Assembly: GCA_934352055.1 (NCBI GenBank)
Contig: CAKRJY010000007.1
Coordinates: forward strand, 1-64,000
Direction: 5' to 3'
Length of the DNA: 64,000 nucleotides
Origin: an uncultured Lachnospiraceae bacterium
GTDB taxonomy: Bacteria; Bacillota; Clostridia; Lachnospirales; Lachnospiraceae
The notes beneath the pieces are model-generated. The model saw only the letters and a list, made by a program, of their open reading frames with translations, was not told the DNA's origin and did no database searches. The position numbers and the translations under genes are program-made. Positions 50,137-59,296 of the stretch are shown one piece after another. How positions within the stretch are numbered: position 1 is the first letter of the stretch; the number at the start of each line of letters is the position of its first letter.

Positions 50137-50994
50137 TTAGTTTCTAATCACCTGTTGCAATGCATCAATCAGTTCCTGTCTTGTCAATATCCCCTCTGGT
50201 ATAGGAAGTCCTGCTTTTTTCAATTCATGTGCCAAAAGTGTAATCTGTGGCACATCCAGACGATGTTCCTGCAGCGTATCCACCTGTGAAAAAATTCCTC
50301 TTGGATTTCCTTCCAGAACAACTTTTCCCTGATCCATCACATACACATAATCTGCATCAACAACCTCTTCCATATAGTGTGTGATCAAAATGATCGTCAC
50401 ACCTTTTTCCCGGTTTAATGTGTGTACTGCTTCCAGCACTTCCTTACGTCCATTTGGATCCAGCATTGCCGTAGGCTCGTCCAAAATAATACATTTTGGT
50501 TCCATTGCCATCACGCCTGCAATCGCAACGCGTTGCTTTTGTCCACCTGATAATTTATTCGGTGAATGCTCTCGATATTGCCACATACCAACGGCTTTTA
50601 GGCTCTTTTCCACGCGTTCCCAGATTTCATCTGTTGGTACACCAATATTTTCAGGTCCAAATCCAACATCTTCCTGCACTACACTGGCAATAATCTGGTT
50701 GTCCGGATTTTGGAAAACCATGCCGGCTTTTTGCCGGATATCATAGGTATGGCTCTCATCTGAGACGTCCATGCCATCCACAATCAAAGTTCCTTCCGTC
50801 GGCGTCAAAAGCGCATTCAAGTGTTTTGCAAACGTCGACTTTCCGGAACCGTTATGTCCCAAAACAGCGATAAACTGTCCCGGTTCCACCGATAAATCCA
50901 TATGATCCAGTGCTGTTCGAATGCTCTCCACATTGCCTTCTTCATCTCGGATAATATATTCATGTACTAAATTTTTTGCTTCAATGATTCCCAT
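50137..50994 (-). CDS. ecfA1: ECF transporter ATPase 1
   Basis: 285 residues: Walker A GHNGSGKST, Q-loop MVFQNPDNQIIASVVQEDV (the EcfA1 form), LSGGQKQRVAIAGVMAM, IILDEPTAMLDP, ITHYME. ATG 50994 follows AAAGGAATTGAT; an ATG seven codons upstream lacks a ribosome site and overlaps trmL. First gene of the ecfA1-ecfA2-ecfT-truA set. Confidence 0.94.
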   Translation of the reverse strand: MGIIEAKNLVHEYIIRDEEGNVESIRTALDHMDLSVEPGQFIAVLGHNGSGKSTFAKHLNALLTPTEGTLIVDGMDVSDESHTYDIRQKAGMVFQNPDNQIIASVVQEDVGFGPENIGVPTDEIWERVEKSLKAVGMWQYREHSPNKLSGGQKQRVAIAGVMAMEPKCIILDEPTAMLDPNGRKEVLEAVHTLNREKGVTIILITHYMEEVVDADYVYVMDQGKVVLEGNPRGIFSQVDTLQEHRLDVPQITLLAHELKKAGLPIPEGILTRQELIDALQQVIRN

Positions 50995-51008
50995 ATCAAT
51001 TCCTTTAT

Positions 51009-51506
51009 TTACCAATGTAAGTGGTGCAGTTCGCCTTCCAGTCTCATATGATCAAACTGATTCTGGCGTAGTGCCTCATATAAAACAATTGCCACCGAAT
51101 TTGATAAATTCAGCGATCTTGTCTCACCAATCATCGGAATACGGATACACTGTTCCGGATGTTCCACCAGAATTTCTTCCGGAATCCCTGCGCTCTCTTT
51201 TCCAAACATGATAAAACAATCCGGTTCAAACTTAACATCGGAGTACACATGTTTTCCCTTTGTCGTTGCAAAATAGATTTTAGCTCCCGGATTGCGCTCC
51301 AAAAAATCATTCCAATCATCATATCGCGTCACATCCAGCTGATCCCAATAGTCCATACCTGCACGCTTGATTGTCTTATCGTTCAACCGAAATCCCAGTG
51401 GCTCAATCAAATGCAATCTGGTGCCTGTTGCCACGCAGGTTCGTCCAATATTTCCTGTATTTCCCGGAATCTCCGGCTCATGTAAAATAATATTTAGTGT
51501 TGCCAT
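51009..51506 (-). CDS. trmL: tRNA (cytidine/uridine-34 2'-O)-methyltransferase
   Basis: 165 residues of the small SPOUT family without extra domain: NIILHEPEIPGNTGNIGRTC, LHLIEPLGFRL, the trefoil-knot motifs FGKESAGIPEEIL and IPMIGETRSLNLSNSVAIVLYEA. Methylates the wobble base of certain leucine tRNAs. One base after the aminotransferase stop on the same strand. Confidence 0.93.
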   Translation of the reverse strand: MATLNIILHEPEIPGNTGNIGRTCVATGTRLHLIEPLGFRLNDKTIKRAGMDYWDQLDVTRYDDWNDFLERNPGAKIYFATTKGKHVYSDVKFEPDCFIMFGKESAGIPEEILVEHPEQCIRIPMIGETRSLNLSNSVAIVLYEALRQNQFDHMRLEGELHHLHW

Positions 51507-52685
51507 CTATGCACCTGTTCTCTCATTTCTTAGTTCTGTTACAAATTCTTCCATACGATCAAGCGCTTTCTTGAGATCTTCCAACGAATACGCATACGAA
51601 ATACGCAAAAAGCCCTCACCACATGCACCAAATGCTGTCCCCGGAACGACCGCAACCTTTTTACGATTCAAAAATTCTGTTGCAAATTCTTCTGATGTCA
51701 TACCAAATTCCTTGATGGACGGGAATATATAAAATGCTCCAAACGGCTCAAAGCACTGCAGATGCATTTCCTCAAACCGATGCAACAGATAACGTCTGCG
51801 TCCATTATATTCCTCACGCATGTGTGCAACATCTTCATCACAATGGCGCAGTGCCTCTACTGCCGCATACTGACTGGTTGTAGGTGCACACATAATGGCA
51901 TACTGATGAATTTTCAACATCTGCTTGATAATAATCTCCGGCGCACACGCATACCCTAATCTCCAGCCTGTCATCGCATGAGACTTTGAAAATCCATTGA
52001 TCAGTACGGTTCTTTCTTTCATGCCCGGTAAAGATGCAATCGATACATGATTTTCCAGATAGGTCAGTTCTGCATAGATTTCATCACTCAACACAAACAA
52101 ATCATGTTTGATTACTACTTCGGCAATAGCCTCTAAATCCGATTTTTCCATAATCGCGCCTGTCGGATTGTTTGGAAATGGCATAATAAGAATTTTCGTC
52201 TTATCTGTAATGGCGTTCTCCAATTCCTCTGCTGTTAAACGGAATTGATTTTCTTCTTTTAAGTCAATCACAACCGGTACGCCCCCTGCCAAAACAGTAC
52301 AAGGCAGATAAGAAACATAACTTGGCTGTGGAATCAGCACTTCATCTCCCGGGTCTAACATAGTACGAAGTGCAACATCAATCGCTTCACTACCACCGAC
52401 CGTGACGAGCATTTCCTTCGCATAATCATATGTCAAATCAAATCGACGGTTCAAATACTTTGCAATTTCTATCTTTAATTCTTTTAATCCGGCGTTCGAC
52501 GTGTAAAAAGTACGTCCACGCTCAAGTGAATAAATCGCCTCATCACGCACACGCCACGGTGTATCAAAATCCGGTTCTCCCACACCAAGGGAAATCGCGT
52601 CCTGCATCTCACTGACGATATCAAAAAATTTACGAATACCCGAAGGTTCAATTCCTACGATGGTCTTTGAAAGTGGGTTTCTCAT
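51507..52685 (-). CDS. Class I/II PLP-dependent aminotransferase
   Basis: 392 residues: SLGVGEPDFDTPW, YTSNAGLKELKIEIAKYL, FPNNPTG, the Asp/Tyr pair in LSDEIYAEL, PLP Lys in LINGFSKSHAMTGWRLGY, and the late Arg in FLRISYAYS. A typical aspartate/aromatic-type aminotransferase. Its ATG overlaps the stop of the Lrp-like regulator gene (ATGA), so they are coupled; the regulator may sense the amino acid that this enzyme uses. Exact substrate unclear. Confidence 0.9.
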   Translation of the reverse strand: MRNPLSKTIVGIEPSGIRKFFDIVSEMQDAISLGVGEPDFDTPWRVRDEAIYSLERGRTFYTSNAGLKELKIEIAKYLNRRFDLTYDYAKEMLVTVGGSEAIDVALRTMLDPGDEVLIPQPSYVSYLPCTVLAGGVPVVIDLKEENQFRLTAEELENAITDKTKILIMPFPNNPTGAIMEKSDLEAIAEVVIKHDLFVLSDEIYAELTYLENHVSIASLPGMKERTVLINGFSKSHAMTGWRLGYACAPEIIIKQMLKIHQYAIMCAPTTSQYAAVEALRHCDEDVAHMREEYNGRRRYLLHRFEEMHLQCFEPFGAFYIFPSIKEFGMTSEEFATEFLNRKKVAVVPGTAFGACGEGFLRISYAYSLEDLKKALDRMEEFVTELRNERTGA

Positions 52686-53164
52686 AAGCTCACCAACTCT
52701 CTCTCATCTTTGCGCTGTTCTGCCATGATTGTGCCATGATCCTTATACTTCTTTAAGATAAAGTTTGTCTTGGTGCTAAGTACAGAATCCAATGGCGATA
52801 ACTTATCCGATACAAACTCGGATACCTCACGCAATGTTCTTCCTTCCAATGTCACCATAAAATCAAATCCACCGGAAATAAGATATACAGAATTAACTTC
52901 CGGATAATTGTAAATACGTTCCGCAACTTTATCAAATCCCATGCCACGCTGCGGTGTAACGCGTACTTCGATCATTGCTGTTACTTTCTCAATTCCTGCC
53001 TTTTCCCAGTTGATCAATGTATGATAGCCACAAATAACGTGCGTCTGTTCCATTTCTTCCAATTCATTCATGATGGTTGTTTCATCCGTTCCCATCATAA
53101 TAGCAAGATCATGAATGTCAATTCTGCTATTCGTCTCAATATAATTTAAAATCTTCTCTCTCAT
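52682..53164 (-). CDS. Lrp/AsnC-family transcriptional regulator
   Basis: 160 residues: winged helix-turn-helix (REKILNYIETNSRIDIHDLA, DETTIMNELEEMEQTHVICGY), then a RAM ligand domain (AMIEVRVTPQRGMGFDKVAE, VYLISGGFDFMVTLEG). ATG 53164 follows GTGAGGAGAAATCAA; the GTG five codons upstream lies in that ribosome site. Co-transcribed with and likely regulating the aminotransferase. Confidence 0.9.
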   Translation of the reverse strand: MREKILNYIETNSRIDIHDLAIMMGTDETTIMNELEEMEQTHVICGYHTLINWEKAGIEKVTAMIEVRVTPQRGMGFDKVAERIYNYPEVNSVYLISGGFDFMVTLEGRTLREVSEFVSDKLSPLDSVLSTKTNFILKKYKDHGTIMAEQRKDERELVSL

Positions 53165-53185
53165 TTGATTTCTCCTCACACTCGA

Positions 53186-54169
53186 TTATAAAACTTTATA
53201 CAATTCATCCGTCTTCGGTGGCTCTAAAAATCTGCGTTCTTCATCCCTGACAATCACACGATCATTTCCATCTGTTGCTTTTCCAATGACTGTTGCCGGG
53301 ATATCAGCTTCTTTAAGTGCATGCACAAGTGCATTTCCATCTTCTGCTGCCATCAGCATCATCCCACTGGATATGAGCCCATATGGATTGACATCAAAAT
53401 ATTCACAGATCTCCACCGTTTCCTGACGAATTGGTATCTTCTTCAAATCAATTTCCAGTCCAACGCCGGATGCTTCTGCCATCTCCCAGAGTGCACCAAA
53501 CAAGCCACCCTCTGTGACATCATGCATTGCCGCGACGCCAGACTTCACGGCGACTGCAGCCTCCGGTACTACTGACAGATACTGATCGAATGCCTTTGCC
53601 GTGTCCACAAAAGATGCCGGAAAATGTTCTTTTAATTCCGCTTCTTTTTCTTTGGCAAAAATGATTGTTCCTTCCAGACCAATCCATTTTGTAACAACAA
53701 TGTCCATGCCACTTCTGGCTCCCGCCGTAGAAATCAGTTTTCCTTTTTTGGCTTTTGCCACACCGGCGACATTTACAACCGGCTGATTCACTACCGCTGT
53801 CACCTCTGTATGGCCACCGAGAATCTGCATTTTTGCTTCTCTACAGGCAAGTTCCATCTGTTCCATAATACGCTTCAATGCAATTTCTCTTGTTCCATCC
53901 GGAAGTAAGATTGTCAGCAACACGCCAATCGGTTCTGCCCCTGCACTGGCAAGATCATTTGCTGTAATTTGAATTGCCAGTTTTCCGATATCTTTAGCAG
54001 TACCGGTAATCGGATCCGTTGACATCACAAAAATTTCATCTTCTGCCAATGCTAATGCCGCGCAATCTTCTCCGATTCCCGGTCCCAAAACGACTTCATC
54101 GCGTTTGTAATGCAGTTGTTTCATAACAGAACGTTTTAACACGTTTTCCGGAACTTTGCCTATTTTCAT
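53186..54169 (-). CDS. AIR synthase-related (HypE/PurM-fold) protein
   Basis: 327 residues with the PurM/HypE/ThiL fold: GPGIGEDCAALAL, STDPITGTAKDIGKLAIQIT, AND-LASAGAEP, ILGGHTEVT, HDVTEGGLFGALWEMA and the glycine-rich ISSGMMLMA. It lacks the C-terminal PRIC-type cysteine that HypE needs for thiocarboxamide transfer (the chain ends DELYKVL), so it is not a functional HypE despite the similarity. Upstream of the lrp-like gene in the same operon. Substrate unknown. Confidence 0.85.
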   Translation of the reverse strand: MKIGKVPENVLKRSVMKQLHYKRDEVVLGPGIGEDCAALALAEDEIFVMSTDPITGTAKDIGKLAIQITANDLASAGAEPIGVLLTILLPDGTREIALKRIMEQMELACREAKMQILGGHTEVTAVVNQPVVNVAGVAKAKKGKLISTAGARSGMDIVVTKWIGLEGTIIFAKEKEAELKEHFPASFVDTAKAFDQYLSVVPEAAVAVKSGVAAMHDVTEGGLFGALWEMAEASGVGLEIDLKKIPIRQETVEICEYFDVNPYGLISSGMMLMAAEDGNALVHALKEADIPATVIGKATDGNDRVIVRDEERRFLEPPKTDELYKVL

Positions 54170-54213
54170 CCTCGTTCTATCCTCTTGTTTTATTCCCTAT
54201 ATATATGTACCAT

Positions 54214-54239
54214 AAGGCTGCTTGAAACCAAGCAGCCTT
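54214..54239. terminator. Hairpin between the VanW-type gene and the AIR-synthase-like operon
   Basis: A perfect 10-bp stem, AAGGCTGCTT/AAGCAGCCTT with six-base loop, without T-run on either strand. It lies 40 bp after the VanW-type stop codon and 45 bp before the AIR-synthase-like start. Confidence 0.5.
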
Positions 54240-54281
54240 GTTGCATTATCCTTATTTGTTTCATTTATCACAACACATCAT

Positions 54282-55940
54282 TTACTGTGCTGTACCTGAT
54301 GTCGCCCCTGCAGTAGTACCTGCTGTCGTTCCAGACGTTGCGCCAGATGATGTTCCCGCTGTGGATGGCGTTGTAGTCGTCTGTGCCTGCTGCTGTTGCT
54401 GTTGTGCTGCTGCAGCTGCTGCTGCCTGTGCTGCTGCTGCGTCTGCCGCCGCCTGTGCCGCTGCCGCCTGTGCCTCTGGCGTATAATTTGCAACCGTAGC
54501 ACGAATTGTTGCATCATCCTTCGTCTCAAGTGCCGCACCAATCGCTGCCTGTGCCTCCGGTGTAGCGCCACCTATACCAACAGCAATCACTTCCTTAGAC
54601 GGATTATACTTGCTGTTATTAAATACCTTCCGGCTCACTTCCACGTCGTTTTCATATACAATCTTCCAAAGTCTTGCTGTATATCCAATATGTGGCTTTA
54701 CGGTCGTCTCTATATAGCCAACCGGTTGATCGCCTACCGGCACATATTCTTTCTCAGGATCTGTCTGACTCGTCACTTCGCTGACAAAATCAACACGTCG
54801 GTTCGCCGGTCTTGTCTCCTTACCATAAATATTGAAGTAAATGATACCACCACTGGTGTAACCTTCAATATAAACCGGTGTTTCCTGATTGTTCTTAAAC
54901 TGCAGATCCTTGATACCATCTGCTATCGCAGCATCCATAGATGGTTCTACATAGGATACAATCATAGAATGTGCTGCTCTTGTCACAATCTCAAGTTCTG
55001 CACGGATGACTGCATTATAAAGCGTTGTAGACACCTGACAAATTCCTCCGCCATACGTCTCTACTGTCGTTCCGTTTTCATAAGAACCTGCTGGGAAATA
55101 TCCATTTTCTGCTGTTGTTGGTCCAATTGCCTCTGAAACAGAAACCGTCTCACCCGGATAAATAACCAGACCATTTAATCGGCTTGCACCGTTTTTGATA
55201 TTGTTTGTACGACCATTGATGACGGTTCCAAAATCTGTATGATAAGATCCAAGTACATCATGAATGGTAGCTAATTCTTCCTTTGTACCTCTTGGCTCAT
55301 CTTTTTCTGTCAAAAGCTCGATGGAAGCATCTTTTCCATCCCAATCGGTAGAAATAAAATCTGCAATCTTTACTGCTGACTTTCCAGTCATAAGTGCTAC
55401 GCCCTCAGACCCCTCTACATATTCAAACTTACCATCTACAAGCTTTACGGTATTATCCACTGCTTCCGTTACAAGATCTGACTTATTTTCGTTCAGATAT
55501 GCTTCTACCGTCGCTGTGTCTGAAGTAAGGGAAACCGCAAAATCCTTAGACTTTCCTGCTTTCATATCTGCATTTGCTTTATAGCGGGCAATCAGATTTC
55601 CCTCTTTGCCGTAACGAAGCGCACGTTCCGTTACATCTGCATTTTTTGCACAAAGTCCTATATCATCTCCATCAGCTTTGATACTCTTATCATCCGCTGT
55701 CAACGTAAAGCTAACATTCTCATACTGGTCTACATATTGATTTACAACAGCATTCGCTTCCTCTACACTCATGCCAGATACATCTGTACCACAAATCGAA
55801 ATATGCTCCGGAATCACAGCGTTCTCCTGCGCTGCGCTTTCTGTATTTTCTTCTGCTGCCACTTGCTGTACCGGGTATAACATTCCCATACCTAATACCA
55901 TTCCAAATGTTGCACAAATCATTTTTAATCTTGTATTCAT
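54282..55940 (-). CDS. Secreted VanW-domain cell-wall protein with low-complexity tail
   Basis: 552 residues. Signal peptide MNTRLKMICATFGMVLGMGM ending near VAAEE. Two YoaR/peptidoglycan-binding-4-like repeats (ISICGTDVSGMSVEEANAVV) come first, followed by the VanW domain (VSVSEAIGPTTAENGYFPAG, GGGICQVSTTLYNAV) and a beta/G5-like region. The C-terminal 110 residues are Ala/Gln/Thr/Ser/Gly-rich with a repeated TPEAQAA motif. Probably a wall-associated protein. ATG 55940 has GTGAGG seven bases before it; ten open codons upstream lack one. Exact function of VanW proteins is not established. Confidence 0.85.
   Translation of the reverse strand: MNTRLKMICATFGMVLGMGMLYPVQQVAAEENTESAAQENAVIPEHISICGTDVSGMSVEEANAVVNQYVDQYENVSFTLTADDKSIKADGDDIGLCAKNADVTERALRYGKEGNLIARYKANADMKAGKSKDFAVSLTSDTATVEAYLNENKSDLVTEAVDNTVKLVDGKFEYVEGSEGVALMTGKSAVKIADFISTDWDGKDASIELLTEKDEPRGTKEELATIHDVLGSYHTDFGTVINGRTNNIKNGASRLNGLVIYPGETVSVSEAIGPTTAENGYFPAGSYENGTTVETYGGGICQVSTTLYNAVIRAELEIVTRAAHSMIVSYVEPSMDAAIADGIKDLQFKNNQETPVYIEGYTSGGIIYFNIYGKETRPANRRVDFVSEVTSQTDPEKEYVPVGDQPVGYIETTVKPHIGYTARLWKIVYENDVEVSRKVFNNSKYNPSKEVIAVGIGGATPEAQAAIGAALETKDDATIRATVANYTPEAQAAAAQAAADAAAAQAAAAAAAQQQQQQAQTTTTPSTAGTSSGATSGTTAGTTAGATSGTAQ
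54285..54480 (-). repeat. Low-complexity Ala/Gln/Thr coding repeat of the VanW-type gene
   Basis: Runs of GCA/GCT/CAG codons encode AAAQAAADAAAAQAAAAAAA, then six Gln, then Thr/Ser/Gly-rich repeats of the SGTTAGT kind. Slippage-prone, so length probably varies between strains. Confidence 0.75.
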
Positions 55941-56066
55941 AAATAACCTCACATTTTGGTCTCTGTTCAATCGGTTCAGAGTTCATTTTATACTACATGC
56001 ACTATTTTTTTCAATATCCAATAATACAAATATCATTGACGTTATCCTGTAGTTTTAGTATATTTT

Positions 56067-56174
56067 TTAAAGAAGACAAGCAAGAAGCATCGTAGTAACC
56101 ATACATCCAATGATTACAAGGATAACGATAGCAGATGCGATTCTTCTTTTTTTTGACTGTTTATAATATGTCAT
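56067..56174 (-). CDS. Small membrane protein of 35 residues
   Basis: A minus-strand frame encodes MTYYKQSKKRRIASAIVILV followed by IIGCMVTTMLLACLL and TAA. ATG is preceded by GAGGTG at good spacing. A positively charged start (KKRR) and one hydrophobic span with a positive-inside orientation make a convincing small membrane protein. It is located between the VanW-type gene and a divergent TPR-like gene. No relative recognised. Confidence 0.6.
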   Translation of the reverse strand: MTYYKQSKKRRIASAIVILVIIGCMVTTMLLACLL

Positions 56175-56222
56175 TTTTTTTCACCTCATTCATAATTTGT
56201 TAGAAAGTAGAACGTAAAACGT

Positions 56223-56879
56223 ATGTTATTTCCTTTTTTAGCTGTTTTTCTCGGATTTGGTGTTTTTCTTGCCATCCGATATAAAAGTCTTAATCGTAAA
56301 CAAGAGCTCGACACCCAGGCTTTCTGGGAACGGGAAGCTGCTGCAAATGCAGCTCCTTCTGCCGATCTTGACAACATTAAATATATTACCATTCCTTTGG
56401 ATAAATTTCCACTGGGTTTCTCAAAAGATGCTGGCATCTGTGCATTAGAAGAAACCTTAAAAGATTTATCCCAAAAACGGCTTCTTAATCTTACCGGAAA
56501 AACCAATACTGATCTCAAGGAATTATACGGTGTTGCTAATTTGACAACGATGCAATCCATCGGCGAAGATTTTGATCTTCTGACGATCACCTTAAAAGAT
56601 TATGGTGCAGCACTGATCCAGCAAGGAAAGCTGGCTGATGCCATCAGTGTCTTGGAATTTGGCGTAGCCATCGGTACAGACATCAGTCAGAACTATATTT
56701 TACTTGGCGACTGCTACTTTGCTTTTGGCAAAACAGATAAAATCCGCTATCTTATGGACCAGGTATCTTCCAAAAACATGATGCTCGGTCCAAGCATCCT
56801 GCATCATCTGCAACAACTGTTAGCAGAAGATACCGCCGAAAGTACCATTGTACCACCTGAAAATTTCGAAATAAAATAA
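56223..56879 (+). CDS. Membrane-anchored protein with TPR-like repeats
   Basis: 218 residues. N-terminal membrane span (MLFPFLAVFLGFGVFLAIRY). The second half shows helical pairs like tetratricopeptide repeats (AALIQQGKLADAISVLEFGV, NYILLGDCYFAFGKTDKIRY). The ribosome site is weak (AGAAAGTAG). Isolated on the plus strand among minus-strand genes, closed by a strong terminator. Function unknown; TPR proteins usually mediate protein contacts. Confidence 0.75.
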   Translation: MLFPFLAVFLGFGVFLAIRYKSLNRKQELDTQAFWEREAAANAAPSADLDNIKYITIPLDKFPLGFSKDAGICALEETLKDLSQKRLLNLTGKTNTDLKELYGVANLTTMQSIGEDFDLLTITLKDYGAALIQQGKLADAISVLEFGVAIGTDISQNYILLGDCYFAFGKTDKIRYLMDQVSSKNMMLGPSILHHLQQLLAEDTAESTIVPPENFEIK

Positions 56880-56882
56880 TAA

Positions 56883-56935
56883 AAGCCTGTATATGCAACA
56901 ACTTCTTTTGTTTCGCATATACAGGCTTATTTTTA
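56883..56935. terminator. Bidirectional terminator
   Basis: Perfect 14-bp stem (AAGCCTGTATATGC, 56883-56896; complement 56915-56928), with a T-run after it on the plus strand and TTTTAT on the minus strand. It serves the convergent TPR-like and MntP-like genes. Confidence 0.88.
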
Positions 56936-57517
56936 TATCATATGCATTACATTGCGAAGTAGAATTTCTCCACCTGCCACCCAAAGAAGTAGTGCTCCCA
57001 CAACATATGCTCCCGTTTTTGATTCAAATCCAAAATGATATCCTGTGTAAATACCAGATACTACAACCAGAATGGAGCAAACCAAAATAACAACCCCCAT
57101 CATAACAACGGATGTTCCAACAAATCCGCAGACACATCCGGCACAAAGTGTGTAAAAACTGGTAATCGCAATAATTTTGATGTAATCTCTGACACGAATA
57201 TTATCTCTGCGTTTTTCCTGTACAAACTCCCGCTTGATTGCTTTGACAATCAGGCGTATACCAAGGAGTGCAAAGACTATCGTTGCCACAATATAGCCAA
57301 CTTCCTGTGCGTCGTTAATCACCTGGTATTTTTCTAATTCATAACAGATGAAATATCCGCCGAAGAAAAAAATCAATTGCAATAGCGTAACAATCGTACA
57401 TGCAATCAAAAGCGATTTACGCTTCACATCTGCAAGCATAGCGCCTTCAATCTCCATTGCAGCAAAAATATCAAGGCTGATACCTGCAATGATTAATATA
57501 TTTTCAATCCAATTCAT
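56933..57517 (-). CDS. MntP/YtaF-like six-span membrane protein (putative metal exporter)
   Basis: 194 residues, six hydrophobic segments in two halves. The motif ISLDIFAAMEIEGAM near the N-terminus and GTSVVMMGVVILV in the second half recall the Asp-containing motifs of MntP-type manganese exporters. No yybP-ykoY riboswitch could be recognised in the 146-bp upstream spacer; instead there is a palindrome that may bind the TetR protein encoded just upstream. Confidence 0.65.
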   Translation of the reverse strand: MNWIENILIIAGISLDIFAAMEIEGAMLADVKRKSLLIACTIVTLLQLIFFFGGYFICYELEKYQVINDAQEVGYIVATIVFALLGIRLIVKAIKREFVQEKRRDNIRVRDYIKIIAITSFYTLCAGCVCGFVGTSVVMMGVVILVCSILVVVSGIYTGYHFGFESKTGAYVVGALLLWVAGGEILLRNVMHMI

Positions 57518-57584
57518 GGAATCCTCCTACCAAACAACTTCATAACAAATTACGATTTCCTGCGAAATCGCTATTTTAGTATAA

Positions 57585-57597
57585 GAGACCTGGTCTC
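57585..57597. promoter_or_regulatory. Palindrome upstream of the MntP-like gene, possible TetR operator
   Basis: GAGACC-T-GGTCTC, perfect 6-bp arms, 68 bp before the MntP-like start and 67 bp after the TetR stop. A second hairpin (GATTTC/GAAATC) lies nearby at about 57553-57568. Confidence 0.4.
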
Positions 57598-57663
57598 CTC
57601 ATTACATATGCAAACCTTTATCACTGTAACCAGACACTATACATTTTGCTTAATATGTATAAA

Positions 57664-58224
57664 TCAACTGATAATTTCAATCATTGATTTTTGTGCCATG
57701 ATGACATAGACCTCTACCAGCTCCGGTATCGGCACCTGCATTCCACCATTGATCCATTTCACCGCCACACTACATGCCATTTGGGCATAGTATTGCGCAA
57801 TCATATCCAGACTCAGCCATGTATATGTTATCTTTTCCAACAGTTTTTCTTTGTTCATCCGCTGCAGAATCAACTCCTGTACTGCATTTTCCATCATTTC
57901 CACAAAAGAATTCTGTCCCTCTAATCGGATTGCTTTCTCATAAAACTCGCGTTCATTTTCCATTGCGGTAAACAAAAATGTAATGCCCTCCCGCAATAAC
58001 CCATTATCAAAAAGGGGCTTCGCCGGCTCCATCAGATCTTCCCGCACAATCCATTCCAATAATTCATACTTATCCTGGAAATGATTATAAAACGTCGGAC
58101 GGATCACGCCCGCCTTATCCGTAATTTCTTTAATTGTAATTTTTTCAATAGGTCTTGTCTTACTTAATTCTTTCAGACTTTCCGCAAGAATCACATCGAT
58201 TCCGTTCTTGCCCTGATTTGTCAT
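57664..58224 (-). CDS. TetR-family regulator (DhaS-like C-terminus)
   Basis: 186 residues: HTH IEKITIKEITDKAGVIRPTFYNHFQDKYELLEWI, about 25-60, and a C-terminal domain like those of TetR proteins of the dihydroxyacetone-kinase activator type (LLREGITFLFTAMENEREFYEKAI). It stands between the HD-GYP gene and the MntP-like gene on the same strand, so it could belong to either unit. Confidence 0.85.
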   Translation of the reverse strand: MTNQGKNGIDVILAESLKELSKTRPIEKITIKEITDKAGVIRPTFYNHFQDKYELLEWIVREDLMEPAKPLFDNGLLREGITFLFTAMENEREFYEKAIRLEGQNSFVEMMENAVQELILQRMNKEKLLEKITYTWLSLDMIAQYYAQMACSVAVKWINGGMQVPIPELVEVYVIMAQKSMIEIIS

Positions 58225-58232
58225 ACACTCTC

Positions 58233-59285
58233 CTAAACCATCAACTTTACAATGGTAATATTATATGCGTTTCTATCTCCACGCAGATTGATTTCTTCTC
58301 CTGTCTCAAGCAACCGAACCGTTGGTCTTTGTATAAAACCAGGATGATTTTCCACAACGACTGCATGTCTGCCATCCGATAAAACCACTTCACTTCCCAC
58401 CGGATAAATACAGAACCCTGCCACCATTGTCTCAACCACTTTCGGATCAAACTCCATCCCCGTACGAGACATAATATACTCAATTACCTCCGCCGGCTGA
58501 TATGATTTATAGCCTGGTCGTTGTGAAGTCATGGTATCATATACGTCTGCTGCCTTTAATATTCTCGCATGACGTGACAATTCTCTGCCTTTTAAATGAT
58601 TGGGATATCCTCCACCATTGTACCATTCATGATGCTGATACACCGTTTCATTGACACGCTCTCCAAAAGAGAAATCTTTCCGAAGATATTCATAGCCCGC
58701 CCATGCGTGCTTTTTCATCTCTTCTTCCTCTGCCGGTGTGAGCTTTCGCTGTGCATTCACAAGTTCCGGCAAGACAAAAACCTTTCCGATGTCATGTAAA
58801 AAAGCTGCCGTCACTAAATCATGCAAATCTTCTTCCGGCAAATTCATCTTTACACCAAGGATTCCTGCCATAACGCCCGTATTCATGGAGTGAAAATAGG
58901 TGTAATCATTATAGGTTTTGATATCCACCATATTGTACATGACGTCTTCATTCGAAAGAACGTCATTCACCACATTTTCCACCACAAGACGCACCAGACG
59001 TTCCTCTACATCCACTTCCGCATCTTCGGTAGATTTACAGAAGAACTGTTGAATGATCGAAACAGCCTCACTTTTTACTTCCGGGCGCACTGCCCCTGAC
59101 AGCTGAATATCTCGCGTGATTTCATCATCGATATAAACTCCTGCCGTTCCTAAAAATTTTATGTATGTAATATTGTCGCTCGTCAAAGATGTATTCGCTG
59201 CTAAAAGCATACGTCCGGACGCATCATGCAATCCCTGACCTAAAACCATCCCCGACTGCAACTGATCTGCTGGAACATACCGCAT
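58233..59285 (-). CDS. HD-GYP domain protein (cyclic-di-GMP phosphodiesterase)
   Basis: 350 residues. An N-terminal sensory stretch (about 1-110, with LLAANTSLTSDNITYIKFLG) resembles the N-terminal part of HD-GYP proteins lacking known sensor domains. The HD-GYP core contains HDIGKVF, HAWAGYEYL, YQHHEWYNGGGYPNHL (HHE and the GYP loop) and ARILKAADVYDTMTS. Probably degrades c-di-GMP. It begins 11 bp after the preceding small gene. Confidence 0.92.
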   Translation of the reverse strand: MRYVPADQLQSGMVLGQGLHDASGRMLLAANTSLTSDNITYIKFLGTAGVYIDDEITRDIQLSGAVRPEVKSEAVSIIQQFFCKSTEDAEVDVEERLVRLVVENVVNDVLSNEDVMYNMVDIKTYNDYTYFHSMNTGVMAGILGVKMNLPEEDLHDLVTAAFLHDIGKVFVLPELVNAQRKLTPAEEEEMKKHAWAGYEYLRKDFSFGERVNETVYQHHEWYNGGGYPNHLKGRELSRHARILKAADVYDTMTSQRPGYKSYQPAEVIEYIMSRTGMEFDPKVVETMVAGFCIYPVGSEVVLSDGRHAVVVENHPGFIQRPTVRLLETGEEINLRGDRNAYNITIVKLMV

Positions 59286-59296
59286 TGTCTTACCCC

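Noticed and set aside
53186..54169. HypE (hydrogenase maturation)
   Set aside because: The fold matches but the obligatory C-terminal cysteine motif is missing, and no hyp genes adjoin; kept as AIR synthase-related.
54396..55136. Plus-strand Cys-rich frame opposite the VanW-type gene
   Set aside because: The Cys/Arg runs are the complement of the GCA/CAG codon repeats, an artefact of the low-complexity tail.
57518..57663. yybP-ykoY manganese riboswitch before the MntP-like gene
   Set aside because: No conserved loop words of that class; the spacer holds only a short palindrome and a small hairpin.
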